Positions 32,100-44,096 of a DNA stretch of 64,000 nt are shown one piece after another (within the stretch, counting starts at the first letter, position 1; each line of letters begins with the position of its first letter). Source of the stretch: Nectonema munidae (lineage: Eukaryota > Nematomorpha > Nectonematoida > Nectonematidae); NCBI GenBank assembly GCA_030549495.1, contig JAUIRK010000875.1, positions 647,501 through 711,500 of the forward strand. Direction: 5' to 3'. The position numbers were made by a program, and so were the translations under genes. The notes under the pieces are model-generated. The model did not search any database, was not told the DNA's origin, and saw only the letters and a list, made by a program, of their open reading frames with translations.

Positions 32100-33873
32100 A
32101 CAAATAGATAAGGTGTGTTTTTTGCACATAAATTTTTTATAATTTGAACACCTCCTTGTGCCTCGTGTTCTACGTCTGCATTCTTGAATTGAACAGTATC
32201 CCCTGCCCGAACTACTTTCCTCTGTGTGAATTTGCGAAGAAAAACCATAGTAAAAAAAGGTTTTTGAAGGGTTTTGAAATCTGACTTGTGTTAGCCCTAG
32301 TTCTCATAGAATTATAACTTAAATTTTTTGATAACATTTTTAAAAAAAATTTCTCCCTCCATGGCGAATGGGCAAAGCATCGTTAGGGCAGTTGTGCTTG
32401 TAGATAAACCATGTGTTGTAGGCAGCTATATCTAAATAATTAGAAAATGCGGCAACTGTCCATCGCCTACTTGTCTTATAACTAGTAAAATCTCTAGCCA
32501 TTCGATTAAAACAATCCACCCCACTTTTGTATTTATTATAGGAAATTAGGCTTTCGGGTTTTCCTTTATTTGATGTGATAGTAACACTTCTACTATGCTG
32601 CGTAGATAAGACATAAACCGCTTTAAAATTCTTTCTAGCATGCCTTTCAGGTATATAAACACAAAGTGATGAAAAGTTGGAATATACAATTTTGCTCTCA
32701 GTTTCACTTAAATTTAACGTGCGTAAAAATTTAGGTTTTAAAATATACGGAACAAATCTACGTATAGGATTTACTGTCCCACAAATTGTCAAATTTTTGG
32801 AAAGAGCCCACTCCGCTAAAGCATGAGATGTAAAAAATCTGTCAAGATAAATACCACACCCTGATGGGAGATTGCTACTTTCTACTAGACGCTTACAGAT
32901 TTCTAGACTTCAAAAATATTCCCGATCAATTAATCCTGAAACATAAATTTCGGGCTTCATAACATAAAATGTGTTAGAATCATTCAGATGGTAGAACTTT
33001 AAGCCATAATGGCCTGGCTTTTTAGAGTCGTACACTTTTAGAGAACACCCGACACGAAATTTCACTAATTGCTCGTCTATAGTTACAGCATCAAGTGGTG
33101 TCCAAAATTTATGGCATTTTTCAAAAAAGTTATTATGATTACGCCTAATGGCTGCTAGTTTGTCTGAAGGCTCTCTAGTGGCGGCATCGTCAAAGCGTAT
33201 AAAAATTTTGATGAATTGGAACATCCTTCTGCCGAGTGCAGCACGTAAGAAAGGACCTCCATCATTGGAAAAAAGGGCTTTAGTCGCAATTCTTTGGTCT
33301 TTAGATTGTCCCAAAAAAATTAGACAACCAAAATAGGCAAGCAAATCGCTTATAACAAACTTTTCATGACACGCTTTCAAATCCAACCACTTAGGGGACT
33401 CTTTCCTAGAATCATAGAGTTTCTTATATCTCACATAAAGATTTATAGAAAAATAAACTTACTTGTAATTATCATCTGCTTTTTTGTGAGTCATCTCGTA
33501 TATATGAGAAACCAAAGGAGGGTCAAAAAACAAATCAAAAATTTTATCAATTTCCTTCAAGTTTTTTGCATCATCAGAAGGTCCATATGGACGTGAAGAG
33601 ATATCTCTACAGTTTCTAGCTTGAGATCTACCTCTTGAAGATTGTTGAGTTTCCAGAAGAACTGTGTTCCATCTGGAGCTGAGAAATATCTTCCGCGTCA
33701 AATACTTCTAATTCCACTGCTTCTAGATTACTCTCACCTGTATAAATATCAGATGCTTCAAAATCTGAAATTGATGAAAATGATTCATTTTCTTCAGAAG
33801 AACTTGTTGTCAGAAGTGATGATGATGATGATAAAAATTCCATGCGAAATAAGAACAATAGAGAAAATAACAA
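32100..33873 (-). CDS. piggyBac transposase 1, lightly broken
   Basis: An acidic, Ser-rich N-terminus (MEFLSSSSSLL, about 33841 downwards) leads to the DDE_Tnp_1_7 domain: YKKLYDSRKESPKWLDLKAC, VTIDEQLVKFRV (first Asp), IYLDRFFTS (second Asp) and KYKSGVDCFNRM (third Asp). DIAAYNTWFIYKHNCPND follows. All three catalytic Asp positions are visible. A Cys/His-rich tail (CSNYKKFMCKKHTLSICSFC) lies in another frame at about 32110-32200, as the cross-brace finger of piggyBac enzymes. There are about three breaks, some of which could be introns. Confidence 0.88.
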
Positions 33874-34119
33874 ATTGTTGATTTAAGTTGTGGATCAATG
33901 CATAGAGCTTTCATCAAAAAATGATAAACATTGAATTCATGCGAAGATTACGGTCAGAAAATATCACAGATGAAGAAAAAAATCAATTATAAGAATGGGC
34001 ACAGAATGAAGATAGAAAAAAAGATAAACAACTTGCATTTATTGGTTTCAATATTTTACGTAACCTGATAAGAAAGTAAAGAAAGAGAAAAAAAATATGG
34101 GATAACGTATTATATAGAA

Positions 34120-34149
34120 AAACACACACACACACACACATACACACTT

Positions 34150-34182
<33 letters not shown>
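34120..34182. repeat. (AC)n-(CT)n-(AC)n microsatellite
   Basis: Compound dinucleotide repeat inside the piggyBac: AC units, then CT units, then AC units. Confidence 0.95.
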
Positions 34183-34184
<2 letters not shown>

Positions 34185-34720
34185 CATATTTTGAAACTAT
34201 AAATTTGGAGCAAAAACTTTTTTATAAATTTCGATTTTGATAGGACATAAAAGAATGAAGAAGAATAGTTGATTAAAATTCTATAAAAATGTTATTGTGC
34301 ATAACAAAACAAAAACAGAATGGATAGAAAAAGGGCGGAAAGGTCATTGAACCATAAGAAATATTTAAAAAAAAAGGAGACGTGAAAAACCCCCTTGTCA
34401 ATAACTTACAATTTATAATAAAAATGCATCAAAAAAATTTCAAAAAAAAAGTAAAGATACGCTTCTAGATGTTTCAGGAAAAGTCAAGAAAATCAAGCGG
34501 AATAATGCAATGATTTGAATTTAATTTGAGTTATAGAACAAGGGAGGACTTAAAAACCCCAACCCCTCGTAAATAAAAGAGTTGAAATATGTCATAATTC
34601 ATCATTCAAATGTTAATAGTTTTGTAAATAGTATATTCTATATGAAAAAGCGTATGGGCTTTTTTCTCCATTACTGTGTCCTTCGTGTAACAGTAAAATC
34701 GTGTGTCCTGCGAAGGTTAA

Positions 34721-35000
34721 AAGCTCTTCAATAGCAGGCATGATTAATTGCTTCCGCGATAGTATGGTTTTTCCCAGATTTCGCTATAAGCATTGTAATA
34801 TTATATGATTTTTCTTGAGTTTGAAGCAAACATCTTCTCCACTGTAACCCTTTTCACATGTTTTTCTTTCAAAGTTTTGAAGTACGACAGATTACAACTT
34901 TTTTTATCAGGATGATATCTGTTCAGATGCTCCTTAAACTTGGGCGGCTTCATTGGGTCGTTGATTTTGTTAAGTGATGATATATCTAAAAGTTGACATG
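34721..35000 (-). CDS. hAT transposase N-terminal piece (BED finger)
   Basis: MKPPKFKEHLNRYHPDKK, then YFKTLKEKHVKRVTVEKMFA and, after a frame change, LIAKSGKNHTIAEAIN. The order (finger, MF.S, LIAKSGK.HTI) is that of ZBED5-like hAT transposases. It joins the piece at 30383-31027 across the piggyBac. Confidence 0.78.
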
Positions 35001-35198
35001 AGGGGGGAGGGGGTTGAAATTTATCAAAAAAAGGTTGACGTCAGTTGTGAACGACCCCTATCGACAAGACTGAGTATGCATGTAAGTAGACCCCCTTTCA
35101 CAAACCATAGACCCCCTGAAAAAAGTTTTTCCTGCACAGACCCCTAACTAATTTATATAGACCACTTTGGGAAACAGTGGTTTAAACAAACATTGGGC

Positions 35199-36860
35199 TT
35201 AAAATTTCGAATTTATATTATAATGAGAGAAAATATGAACAAAGACAAATATTATCAAGAAGAATGATATTCCTTGAAACAAAGCTTTAGGTGTAAAAAA
35301 ATTTCGCATTTCGAACACAGGAAATGCGCAATTGCAATTCTTACACCTCCCTTCTTTTTGATGATGCTCGATGATATGATCCAATCTGTCAAATCTTTTT
35401 TCTTTTGCAGCAAAAGTTTTTTGGTGTTTTTCAGAATTTTTATATAAAAGACTTTTTGTTAGAGATATTCTGAAACTATTCAAAGTTTCGCTGTTTTCTT
35501 TCATAACGATTCTTTTCAATATCCAAGCATTCACTATAGAGACATCAATTAGATGAAGAAAGAGAAGATAGTACCACTTTTTTCCTCTGACGTTAGTTCT
35601 AACTCTACTAACTTGACTATTTAATAAGTCCACGCCACCCATCTTGTCGTTGCAAAAGTTTACAATATTTGGACACAAAGCTTAAATTCTTTTTTTCCCT
35701 TCTAGAATATCTAGTGATTTTGTAACTTTCAGAACCAAAATCTAAAGAACTCAAAACGTAAATGGGTTTGTTATCATTCCATGCAACAAGAGATAAATCA
35801 TTAGAAGCTTTAAAAAATTGAGAATTTCCTTTTACTTCTTTGATGTACTTTTCATTGACTGGATTATTTACGACTCTGTTAGATCTGACAGTTCCAGCAC
35901 AAAATATATTATATTTAACTTTCAGGTATTCAAAAATATGCAGAGATGAAAAAAATTGTCAACTGTTATGGATATCGGGATAATTTCTTTGTATCTTTGA
36001 GAAATTATTTCTGCAAAATAGTTGACAAGGTTGCCAGCTACACCAAATTCATAATCAGATTTGGCTTTTTCTGCTCTTCCTGGGTAAGGTTCCAAAGAAA
36101 CACAATATCTGTTTTTTAATGTAAGGCACCATGTTTTAAAACCAAATCTAATTGGTTTCATTCGAATAAATTGTTTACACGAATGCCTGCCAAAATAAGG
36201 TACTATCGTTTCATCAATGGAGAATGTATTGCACTCAGGTGAATATTGAAGAAATTTGGAATTCAACTTATCATACAACATTCTTACTTTTTTGTATTTA
36301 TCTTGGTCTTCTGTCAACATATTAGAATTGTGAAAATGAAACTTTGAAAACAGACTTTCAAATTTTTTTTGGGAAATTGCTTGAGATATGAGTGAATTTT
36401 TTTTCAATTCACAGTTACTCTAAAAATCTCTTCTTTTATTGAAAGGAAGAACTCCTGATGCAATTATGACACCAAATGTTGATAACAATTCTTTTTTTGA
36501 AAACTCTTTTTGTGAATACTTACAAGTTTCGAATAATATTGTATCTAAAATATCTTCACTTCCAAAAAGACTGAAAAAGTCAATATCTTCTGATTTTTCC
36601 AAGAAAAAATCAAAATAAGGTGTTGAAGATTGAAATTTGATGTTTGAGATCCAATTACATTTTGCCCAGAATAATTGATACTTTTAATTTTTTCTTGGCT
36701 CGATCTGTATCCGATTTACTTTATTGATCTTTATTTTTTTTATGACGTTCAACATCATTCGAAAGCATTTTTTACGCAGATGATGAGCATCATAATTTTC
36801 CTCTTCTCCAGATTCACAGTCTGTTCTTTCATCGTCTTTAGGAGGTTTCAAAACCACGCT
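35199..36860 (-). CDS. piggyBac transposase 2, broken
   Basis: An acidic N-terminus (DDERTDCESGEEENYDAHHL, near 36830) leads to FFSLFGSEDILDTILFETCK, FHNSNMLTEDQDKYKKVR, FSIDETIVPYFGRHSC (first Asp), ITVDNFFHLCIF (second Asp) and NDKMGGVDLLNSQVSRVRT (third Asp). GRCKNCNCAFPVFEMR is the start of a Cys-rich tail. About three breaks, at about 36420, 35925 and 35690. It is unrelated in sequence to transposase 1. The hAT at 29645-35179 ends only 20 bases beyond its stop, so the hAT probably landed in this element's 3' region. Terminal repeats were not identified. Confidence 0.85.
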
Positions 36861-37308
36861 TAGTGATTATTAAAATTTATAAAAATAAAATAAAATAAAT
36901 AAAAAACATACACTTTTATAAAAAAATTTATTAAATTTATTTGTTCTTAGTAGTTTCGTATGTAAAAATATGTCTTATCATGTTAAAATTTAAGAGGCAA
37001 AGTTAGAGGTAAGAAAACAAAAAAAATGATAAAACCTTAAATTTAGAATGTGTATTGTCAATGCATATTTAAAAATATGGAATAAAAATACTTTGCATAT
37101 CTTTTAGAACTCATTCATTGTATGATGCCCCTTGAGTATGCGAAGAAAGGATGAAATTCTACTATAGGCTTAAAAGTATGAAAAGAGGATTAAAATAACA
37201 GAGGAATGACGCAAAATATTAAAAGAAAGCTCTTTGATTTATGAGCGAATGCGTCACTGTACTTTAAAACGTCGTTAGAACGAACATTGCGTAACAACAA
37301 TTAAGGCA
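36861..37308. other. AT-rich spacer
   Basis: No gene seen; probably includes the undefined 5' end of piggyBac 2. Confidence 0.35.
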
Positions 37309-37564
37309 AATTTTTCCTCTTTTCAATGCTTCATTTTTATCTCTGACAAGTTTGGATTTAAAAATGTTTTTATCGTGCACTAACCTGTGCTTAATATGTC
37401 ACCCTATTTATAAAAGTTTACTTTAGATTAGAAATAAATAAAATTATTGAAGCAACATTAATAGAACAAATGTCAGCTTTTAAAATTATAAAGCGTTCTG
37501 GTTTTCAAAATTAACTAAAATAAGTGCCAAATAAATATGAACTAATAAAGTTCTTGATTTTATA

Positions 37565-37760
37565 AAAAGTAAATTCAGATGTAAAATGCCTTTATTCAAA
37601 TAAAATTTTTTGGAAGATAAATTTTAAGACCACTATGTTCATCAACTGATCTTCAACTACCAACTAGTTGTGTACTTGTAGTCGAAAATTTTTACACCAA
37701 AAAAATTTATTTGAATAAAGACATTTTACTTCTGAATTTACTTTTTATAATTTTAACATC
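37565..37760. repeat. Foldback repeat (right copy)
   Basis: Arms of about 65 bp are inverted copies, TAAAAAGTAAATTCAGATGT and AATTCAGAAGTAAAATGTCT reading inwards from each side. The spacer of about 75 bp includes CAACTACCAACTAGTTGTGT. Confidence 0.7.
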
Positions 37761-38377
37761 TTTTTCAATGAATTAGCTACATTTTATTTATATATTTCTG
37801 ATTTTAGATGGCGTTAAAATTTTTATATATTTAAAAGTTTCAAATAATTTTAACTATTTTTTCCAAATTTAAAATTTTTATGAGTTTTCTGATTTATTTA
37901 TTTTTAAAAATTAGATTTTTAAAAAATATCTTTTTCAATTTTTGATATGTAAGTAAAAATAGAAATAAGAAATTTTTAAATAAAAAAATGCACCTAAAAT
38001 AATAAAAGTTTGTTTAAAAAACATAGATGATGATGAAACTTGCATATATACCTGTTAGACTTCTGACATAGTGATTTTTCTATTTTTCTGAATCTTTTTT
38101 GCATAAACCTTTATATTTTCTTTCATCAATTCACTCTTTGAAGGTGTTTTGTGGAAATTTAATAATAATAAAAATTGTTTTGTTTTATCAAATTTTTTTT
38201 TTAATATTTTTTAAGATCACAAAAATTTCTATTAAACAAATTGTTACAAAATTAAAGATTTAATTTTATCAAATGGCGTTTTGTTTTCATCTAAAAAATT
38301 CAAGGGTAGAATTTTGAGATCACAGAGTATGCTGTGGTATAGGGATAATTTTTCAAAAAAACTCCTTCATATTTTAT

Positions 38378-38657
38378 CAAATAACCAGTGGCGGATCCAA
38401 AGGGGGGGCCGCCGGGGCCCCCCCCCCCCCCCCCCCCCTATGAAAACATTTCAAAGTTACTCTGACAAATTTGCTAAGTTTTTTTATTATATTAGATTGA
38501 AAGTACTCATTATAATACGCATCTTCATTATCACATTAGTATTTGCGAACGATCATCTCACAAACTAAGCGCACCAATGTGACAAAAAGCTATCAAGTTG
38601 CATGATGAATTTATACATTTGTTATTTGTTCCTTCTCTGCTCTTTCTTCATATCATT

Positions 38658-38688
<31 letters not shown>

Positions 38689-41036
38689 GTGATTTTGTTC
38701 ACTCATATATGCTCGCTTTGCTTTCTTTTCTCTTGTTTGTTTCCGGACCAGATATTACGTATTCTTCAAAAAATTGTTATCCACAAAATTGTTGTCATAA
38801 TTTTCTACGAATTTTCTTGTGAATTGTAAGTGATCTCAGTTTGTACTTATGATTTTATTTTGACAATTGATATATTCAGAACATACAAATATTAATTAAT
38901 TTTAAATAATTAATTTGTAACATAGTTTATGACATATCCATTTTTACCAAATATTCATGCCACTACACCGTTAGAATTGAACTGACCATAATAAGTTTCT
39001 TGTTTCACAGTTTCATTTCATTATAATCTGCTTCTTTATATATTTGACAAATGTTTGAATTCTAGTTTTTTATGTTTGATTTTCCAAATATATGTTATAA
39101 TCATTCCTATTTTTGCTAAAGAAGTCATTAGAGTATAACACATACCAGCTTTTTCTAGCCCTTTTTATGCAGCGCTAATCAAAAGGCAAAAACACTTATA
39201 ATTTTAAATTTTATAAAAAAATAAATTAGAATTATGTTGGTTCGACAAATAAGTCAAAGCATTCTAACTCTAAAATGCAGCAAGCTTACCTTCAAAAATG
39301 AAAAAGTTATGAAAACATGCACGAACGAACATATTTACCTTAAGTATTTCTTTAGAAGGACAGCGATAAAGCACAACTGCTTAAAGTGAAATGATTTTAA
39401 AATGAATATAAATTTTAAAAAACAATAATTTTAATCATCAAATATTTACGATCAATTTCAAAGAAACTTATTTTTAAATAACTTTACTCTGTGACTTTTT
39501 GGTTTTAGACGATTTTAGTTTTATCTGTTTGGTTTTTGCAAGTTTTGATCAGACACTGATTGATTCAGCTAGGTTTGACAGATTGTAGGATTCCGCAATC
39601 CCGAGTTGTATGAAAAAACTGATTAAGCTCAGATACATTTTTTAATTCATTTTTCATATATTTTTCATAATATTATTTAGCACTTCATAATATCCTTTAG
39701 TTTTAGTTAAGATGAATATTCAAAGCTCTTCAAAATGTAAAAAAAGAAAAATAATAGATTATTTTACAAAAAAATGATTTGATTAGGAGCATCAAAACTT
39801 TCAGCCAAACAGTTGGTTACCCTGCAAACGTTTTGCTAGATTGACAGGTCAAGATGGATATCTATATGAACACAACAAAGCACAATATCATGAATTAGCC
39901 AAAACTGCTGCTCACAATTTCTAATTAAGAATTTCTAACCCAGAACTCTCAGTTGATAATCAATTGAATTCTAACATAATGAAAGTTAAAAGAGAAAATC
40001 GATAGATTATGAAGAGCATAATTGAAATTGTTCTTTTATGTTGTAGAATGGGTCTACCATTCAGAGGACATAAAGATGATGGTCAATTAGATGCTCCAAC
40101 TACAATCAACGAAATAACCGTAGAAGAAGGCTGTTTTCGCTCTATGATACAGTTGTATTCTTTATCTAACTCAAGTTTATTTAATCATCTTTCAAAATCA
40201 GCTTTGAATGCTTCTTACATTTCTAAAAGTATACAAAATGAAATTATATCATGCATTGCAAAAGTAATTTGCAAATTTATATGGAGAGGAACAATTGAGT
40301 ATTCCAAGAATCGCAAATAAAATGACTAAAAGAAGTAATATTCCAGCTTCTCCATTAGAATTTTATCGACGTTCGATTTTCTTACCTTTTTTGGATACTA
40401 TTATTTCACAAATCAGTGATCGTTTGAAAAGCACATTAGTACTGTTAGTCTTCTCTGTAGTTTATTACCAGAATTCGCTAAAAACGTTAAATTTGATGAA
40501 GTTAAAAGTGGATTTGATATTTATTTTGGAATAATAAAATGTAGTTTGGAGGAGTTAGAACTTGAGTTTCAAACATGAAAGCTTTTCTCCAAAACAGTTT
40601 CAGATGCTCCGCGCGATCCAATTACCGCTCTAGAAATTTGTGAATGCAAATGAATATTTAATTTTTTATTTTTTTTTATATTATAAGTAATTTGTTGGAA
40701 AACTCACTTTATTTTACCATCTTTCAAAAATTTTATTTTCAAGTAATGTAATTTAATTCTTTATAAAGTTTTTTCAGTACTTTTTAATAAAAAACTAAAG
40801 CTCACATCAGTTTGTTGAACATTATATTAGTTTTTATATTCACGCGTATAAAGTTTCATAACTCAAAATATAATTACAATATAGAGCATAGCTGTTTTTC
40901 CATAATAGAGTTTTGATGGAAATCCTAATAATTATTGTGATATACTACAGTTGACGTACTTTTTAACTTCAAAAAAATTTCAAAGAAAAGTTTGGCCCCC
41001 CTTCATATAATTTCTGGATCCGCCACTGCAAATAAC
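38378..41036 (+). mobile_element. hAT (DUF4371 type), internally deleted, with empty site
   Basis: TSD CAAATAAC at 38378-38385 and 41029-41036. The element is 38386-41028 (2643 bp), with ends CAGTGGCGGATCCAAAGGGG and, read inwards, CAGTGGCGGATCCAGAAATT. The homologous point of the left arm (near 4508-4523) reads GGGTTATTTGATAAAAT, one uninterrupted copy of the target in reverse complement, so the insertion followed the duplication. A C-run sits just inside the left end. The transposase is partial and broken. A 217-bp relative lies at 24445-24661. Confidence 0.96.
39712..40650 (+). CDS. hAT DUF4371-type transposase remnant
   Basis: The N-terminal part runs MNIQSSSKCKKRKIIDYFTK, LTGQDGYLYEHNKAQYHELA, then MKSIIEIVLLCCRMGLPFRG and HKDDGQLDAPTTINEITVEE (open over 40009-40320). 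The RMKSIIE...G.P.RGH.DDG pattern is the signature of DUF4371/ZMYM1-like hAT proteins. After this the catalytic middle is missing, and only C-terminal scraps (VSLLCSLLPEFAKNVKFDEV) remain before 40620. Several stops are present. Not functional. Confidence 0.82.
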
Positions 41037-41095
41037 CCACCTTTATATCCAAAAAAACGAAATTTATTTCTATTCCTTAACTCTTTTAGTGAGAT

Positions 41096-41323
41096 GAGTA
41101 GCGTTAAGCATTTGCACCTCGTCTTTTCCAACTAAAAAAGTATTGTACAAAATTGGCCAATCATATCCCTTTAAATTTCGTGACGTTTCCTAAAATCGCT
41201 CGCTACATCTTTGATACCATTTTAATCGTAGTTGAATCACCGTTTCATCCCAAAAACTGTCAATCAAAAACGAATATTTTTTAACTTTGATATTATCTGT
41301 AGTTAACCTAATAACATAGGGTC
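41096..41323 (-). repeat. Dispersed repeat R1, right-arm copy
   Basis: Reverse complement of 4219-4440. Confidence 0.8.
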
Positions 41324-41329
41324 TAAATT

Positions 41330-43244
41330 AGATCACAGAAATTCCTAGAGTCGTAAACAGAAGTATAATCATTTCTAAAAAAACCAAAATCAGACTTAAA
41401 GAACCAAAAAAATGTGATTCTCTCAGTAATCGTAGAGCTGGAAGCTTCGCCTGTATCGAGCAGAGTTTCGTGAGAAAGTAAGAACTGATCTCGAAAGCAC
41501 CTTGCGAGTAGAAACCACAGGTAGAGGCATTTTCACTGCTATAACTCTAGTAAAGCTGTCATTTAGTGTTTTACAGATATGACGAACAACTATATGCATA
41601 TTTCATTTAATCAGGCAGATGATGATCCAGTATGCCACTGGAATCGAAAGCAATCAATCTTTCCACAACTAGCTAAACTCGCTTGTAAATATCTACACAT
41701 ATGTTTTTTACTAATTAGAATCGTATTTTGAGAATCAGAGTCAAAATCTAAAAATATTCTGAGAATCAATTCAGAATCGGACTTAACCAGGCATCAAGAA
41801 TATGTTTTAAGCTGATGATAAGATTTTCGTTACTGCATCTTCTGAAGATTTGAATAAAAGCTTTGATAATGAAAAAAAGTTTTAGAATATAAACACCTGA
41901 AAATTAATAAGAAAAAAAGAAATGGTTATAAGCGAAAGATTTATTGAAAACACGATAAGAATATCATTCATTGATCCCCGTTGAGTTTTTAGTCACTTCT
42001 TCTTATTGGCCTCGAAAGAAAAATGTTTTCATTTGTGTTAATTGTAATAAGTTTTGGTGCTATACTCGTTGCACGTCTCTTCTTCGACTTCAAAGCTTTT
42101 AGAATCAAATTTAATTTTAAATTTATATCTGACACGAGACACATTTTTTTTCATCATTCCATTTTAAAAATAAAAAAGAATCTTTTGATTTAGCACAGAA
42201 TAGGCCTATTCACTTAATGATAAGATTGATTTATTTTGAAAGAATTGTCTTAGCTTGTGTCATCTTTCAGAAACTTGTTAAATCTAAATTTATTCTTTTG
42301 AATAAAATAAACTATCTAGGTATTGCACACTCCCGAACTTTGCATGTAATTCTTAATCTTAACTTTATGGATGTATATAACCAGTTTTCATCAAGAGTGG
42401 ATTTGTATTTTTTCTTATATGATATTGGCATTTTTCATTTTCATCATATACTGCTGAAGATTCATCTCTAACTTTGTTTTCAAAAGTTTTTGCTGTTTTG
42501 TTGTATCTTCAAACGGCTTCTAAGGACTTTGATACGTTACCTCCAGACATTTCTTCATTTCTTTATCTTCTGATGGAGAATCGCTAATTAAACAAGTTAT
42601 CTTAATTTTAATTTAAATTTACATTATATAATTATTCTCTCTCTCATTTTTTAAAACATTTTTTAAGATAAACTTACTTATTTAAATAATGAGTCAAAAA
42701 TAAATCAAAACTCCAAAATAATGTTTAATATAAACTGAATAAAGAACGGGCAAATTTTTACCGATGCCAATAGACGATCATTAGCGACGCCGCTATATTA
42801 TCCTCGATATATATATAACAGTAGCGAATTTAGAAATTTTATTTGGAGCAGGACAATTTAAATAAAAAATTAAATAGAACATTACTTTTTAAATATGAGA
42901 TCTTTATTAAATAAAAATATTGAAAATTGAGTTTTTAAAAATATTATGCTTCAGCTTCGAAAACTCAGCAACAAGAAGCTACACCATTCAATCTGTTACC
43001 ACGCATTGTGGACTTGAGATAAGAATAGACTTTTATGCAAAAGCAGCTAAATACATACGAATATTGTGTTGATTTATATATTTACTCCTTCTTTCAAATA
43101 AGGGTGTAATTAAAATAGCTTTCCTCATATTTACAAAAATACAATATATTGTATTTGACTCGATTGGGTTTGAATTAAACTTTAAATCATCCAAAAAATA
43201 AGGCACATCTTCAGCCTCCTATAAAGTATTATACAAATGGCGTA
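41330..43244. other. Receptor 3' flank, right arm
   Basis: Matches 2208-4210 in reverse. An 84-residue frame at 42217-42471 is the shadow of the same weakly open stretch as at 2962-3162 and is not called. It lacks the MITE found at 3247. Confidence 0.45.
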
Positions 43245-44096
43245 TTAAATCAGGAAAAATAGAAAGAGAAAACCAAACCCAAAGCTATGTACTCCATTGA
43301 CGATTAAGAAGCTAGCATTGTAGATTACGTTGCGATTGACAAACTTTATGCAGCACCAAACGATGAAGGGACTGTCAAAAAGGACTAAAACCAAGCTGCA
43401 AAGAATTAAAGAGCGTCTCGCCTTGAGTCTGTACATCTGGGCGTCGTCTAATCCTCTGAGGTAGGTTATCTGAAGGAAGTTTGAAAATCGGATCGCCATG
43501 TAGACGAAAAGACAGTTAGGAATAACGTATGTAATTGTGATGAGAATCAGATAGCAAGACATCTCGAACACTGAGAGCCGTTTTAGAGATTCATGGTAAA
43601 ATTGCAATGAATACCACCCTTCGGGAGACATGATTATCTTTCCGAGATACTGATGGTACTGCCAAATTAGCAGAGATCCAAAGTATACTGAAGGAATTAC
43701 GAGACTTTCAACAGAGAAGAAAATCAAGCAATGGTCGTTTCTGTACACCAAATGAAAGTAGCTTAGAAGCCAAAAGCACTTGAACATGAAATGGAAGGCG
43801 TGCAATAAGTAATACTTGAAGTAGGTATTCACGAAGACCCACCAAAATGAGGTTATGAAGGCACTTTCCATAATTTTACCGATGTCGTTCACCACAATCA
43901 CCAAGACAATGATTTGGCAAAGCATATGCACGTACAACGCCTGGCTCAGATACAGCTTTACCATTCTCTCAAGCTTTCTTACTTTTTTACAATAGAACGG
44001 ATAGGATATGAGGGAGGCAACGAGAGAAAAGACGGATAGAGAAAGGCGGATGTATAAGAAGACCGAAGAAATCGTGCTCTGTGTGTTGTGATACAT
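43245..44096 (-). CDS. Seven-membrane-segment receptor-like protein, copy 2
   Basis: Open frame of 283 residues from the ATG at 44096, about 97 percent identical to copy 1 by direct count (about nine replacements, for example FLYIRL for FLYTRL, SPEGW for SSEAW and LCSLVL for LCGWVL). Replacements are mostly mild and lie in or beside hydrophobic segments. Both copies lack stops, so at least one is probably under selection or the duplication is recent. It is transcribed away from the serpin at 55541 onward, whereas copy 1 points towards the left serpin. Confidence 0.72.
   Translation of the reverse strand: MYHNTQSTISSVFLYIRLSLSVFSLVASLISYPFYCKKVRKLERMVKLYLSQALYVHMLCQIIVLVIVVNDIGKIMESAFITSFWWVFVNTYFKYYLLHAFHFMFKCFWLLSYFHLVYRNDHCLIFFSVESLVIPSVYFGSLLIWQYHQYLGKIIMSPEGWYSLQFYHESLKRLSVFEMSCYLILITITYVIPNCLFVYMAIRFSNFLQITYLRGLDDAQMYRLKARRSLILCSLVLVLFDSPFIVWCCIKFVNRNVIYNASFLIVNGVHSFGFGFLFLFFLI

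Larger units (their letters stand above)
31028..34720 (-). mobile_element. piggyBac element inside the hAT
   Basis: TTAA at 31028-31031 and 34717-34720 flanks an element of 3685 bp (31032-34716). Its ends match: CCTTCGCAGGACACACACGG at the left, and the right end, read inwards, is CCTTCGCAGGACACACGATT. Removing it restores one TTAA inside the hAT transposase region. The transposase lies on the minus strand with few breaks, so it is one of the younger insertions here. A foldback element sits in its non-coding 3' part. Confidence 0.94.
29637..35187 (-). mobile_element. hAT transposon with 8-bp TSD, host of a piggyBac
   Basis: Target duplication GTTTAAAC at 29637-29644 and 35180-35187. The element spans 29645-35179, with ends CAGAGGTTCCCAAAC and TTTGGGAAACAGTG. 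Minus-strand transposase pieces are MKPPKFKEHLNRYHPDKK, part of a BED finger, near 34950. On the far side of an inserted piggyBac come KVYEELLFAESLLTDTKGET, SVPGVFAIHCVIRRQHLVAK and ARLHDSLQLVINAINKIRSK (30383-30937). The C-terminal part (LINPFDESEVEDIALQEELV, KGFSVVNNLLTKKQN) lies at about 29950-30290. The family is ZBED5/SCAND3-like. Apart from the piggyBac there are several small breaks, so it is not active. Confidence 0.92.

Noticed and set aside
33148-33881. Plus-strand frames in piggyBac 1
   Set aside because: Shadows of the minus-strand transposase.
42217-42471. 84-residue frame shared with 2962-3162
   Set aside because: Kept only because repeat A is recent; the frame differs in length between arms and shows no recognisable features. 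The opposite strand is equally plausible and also broken.
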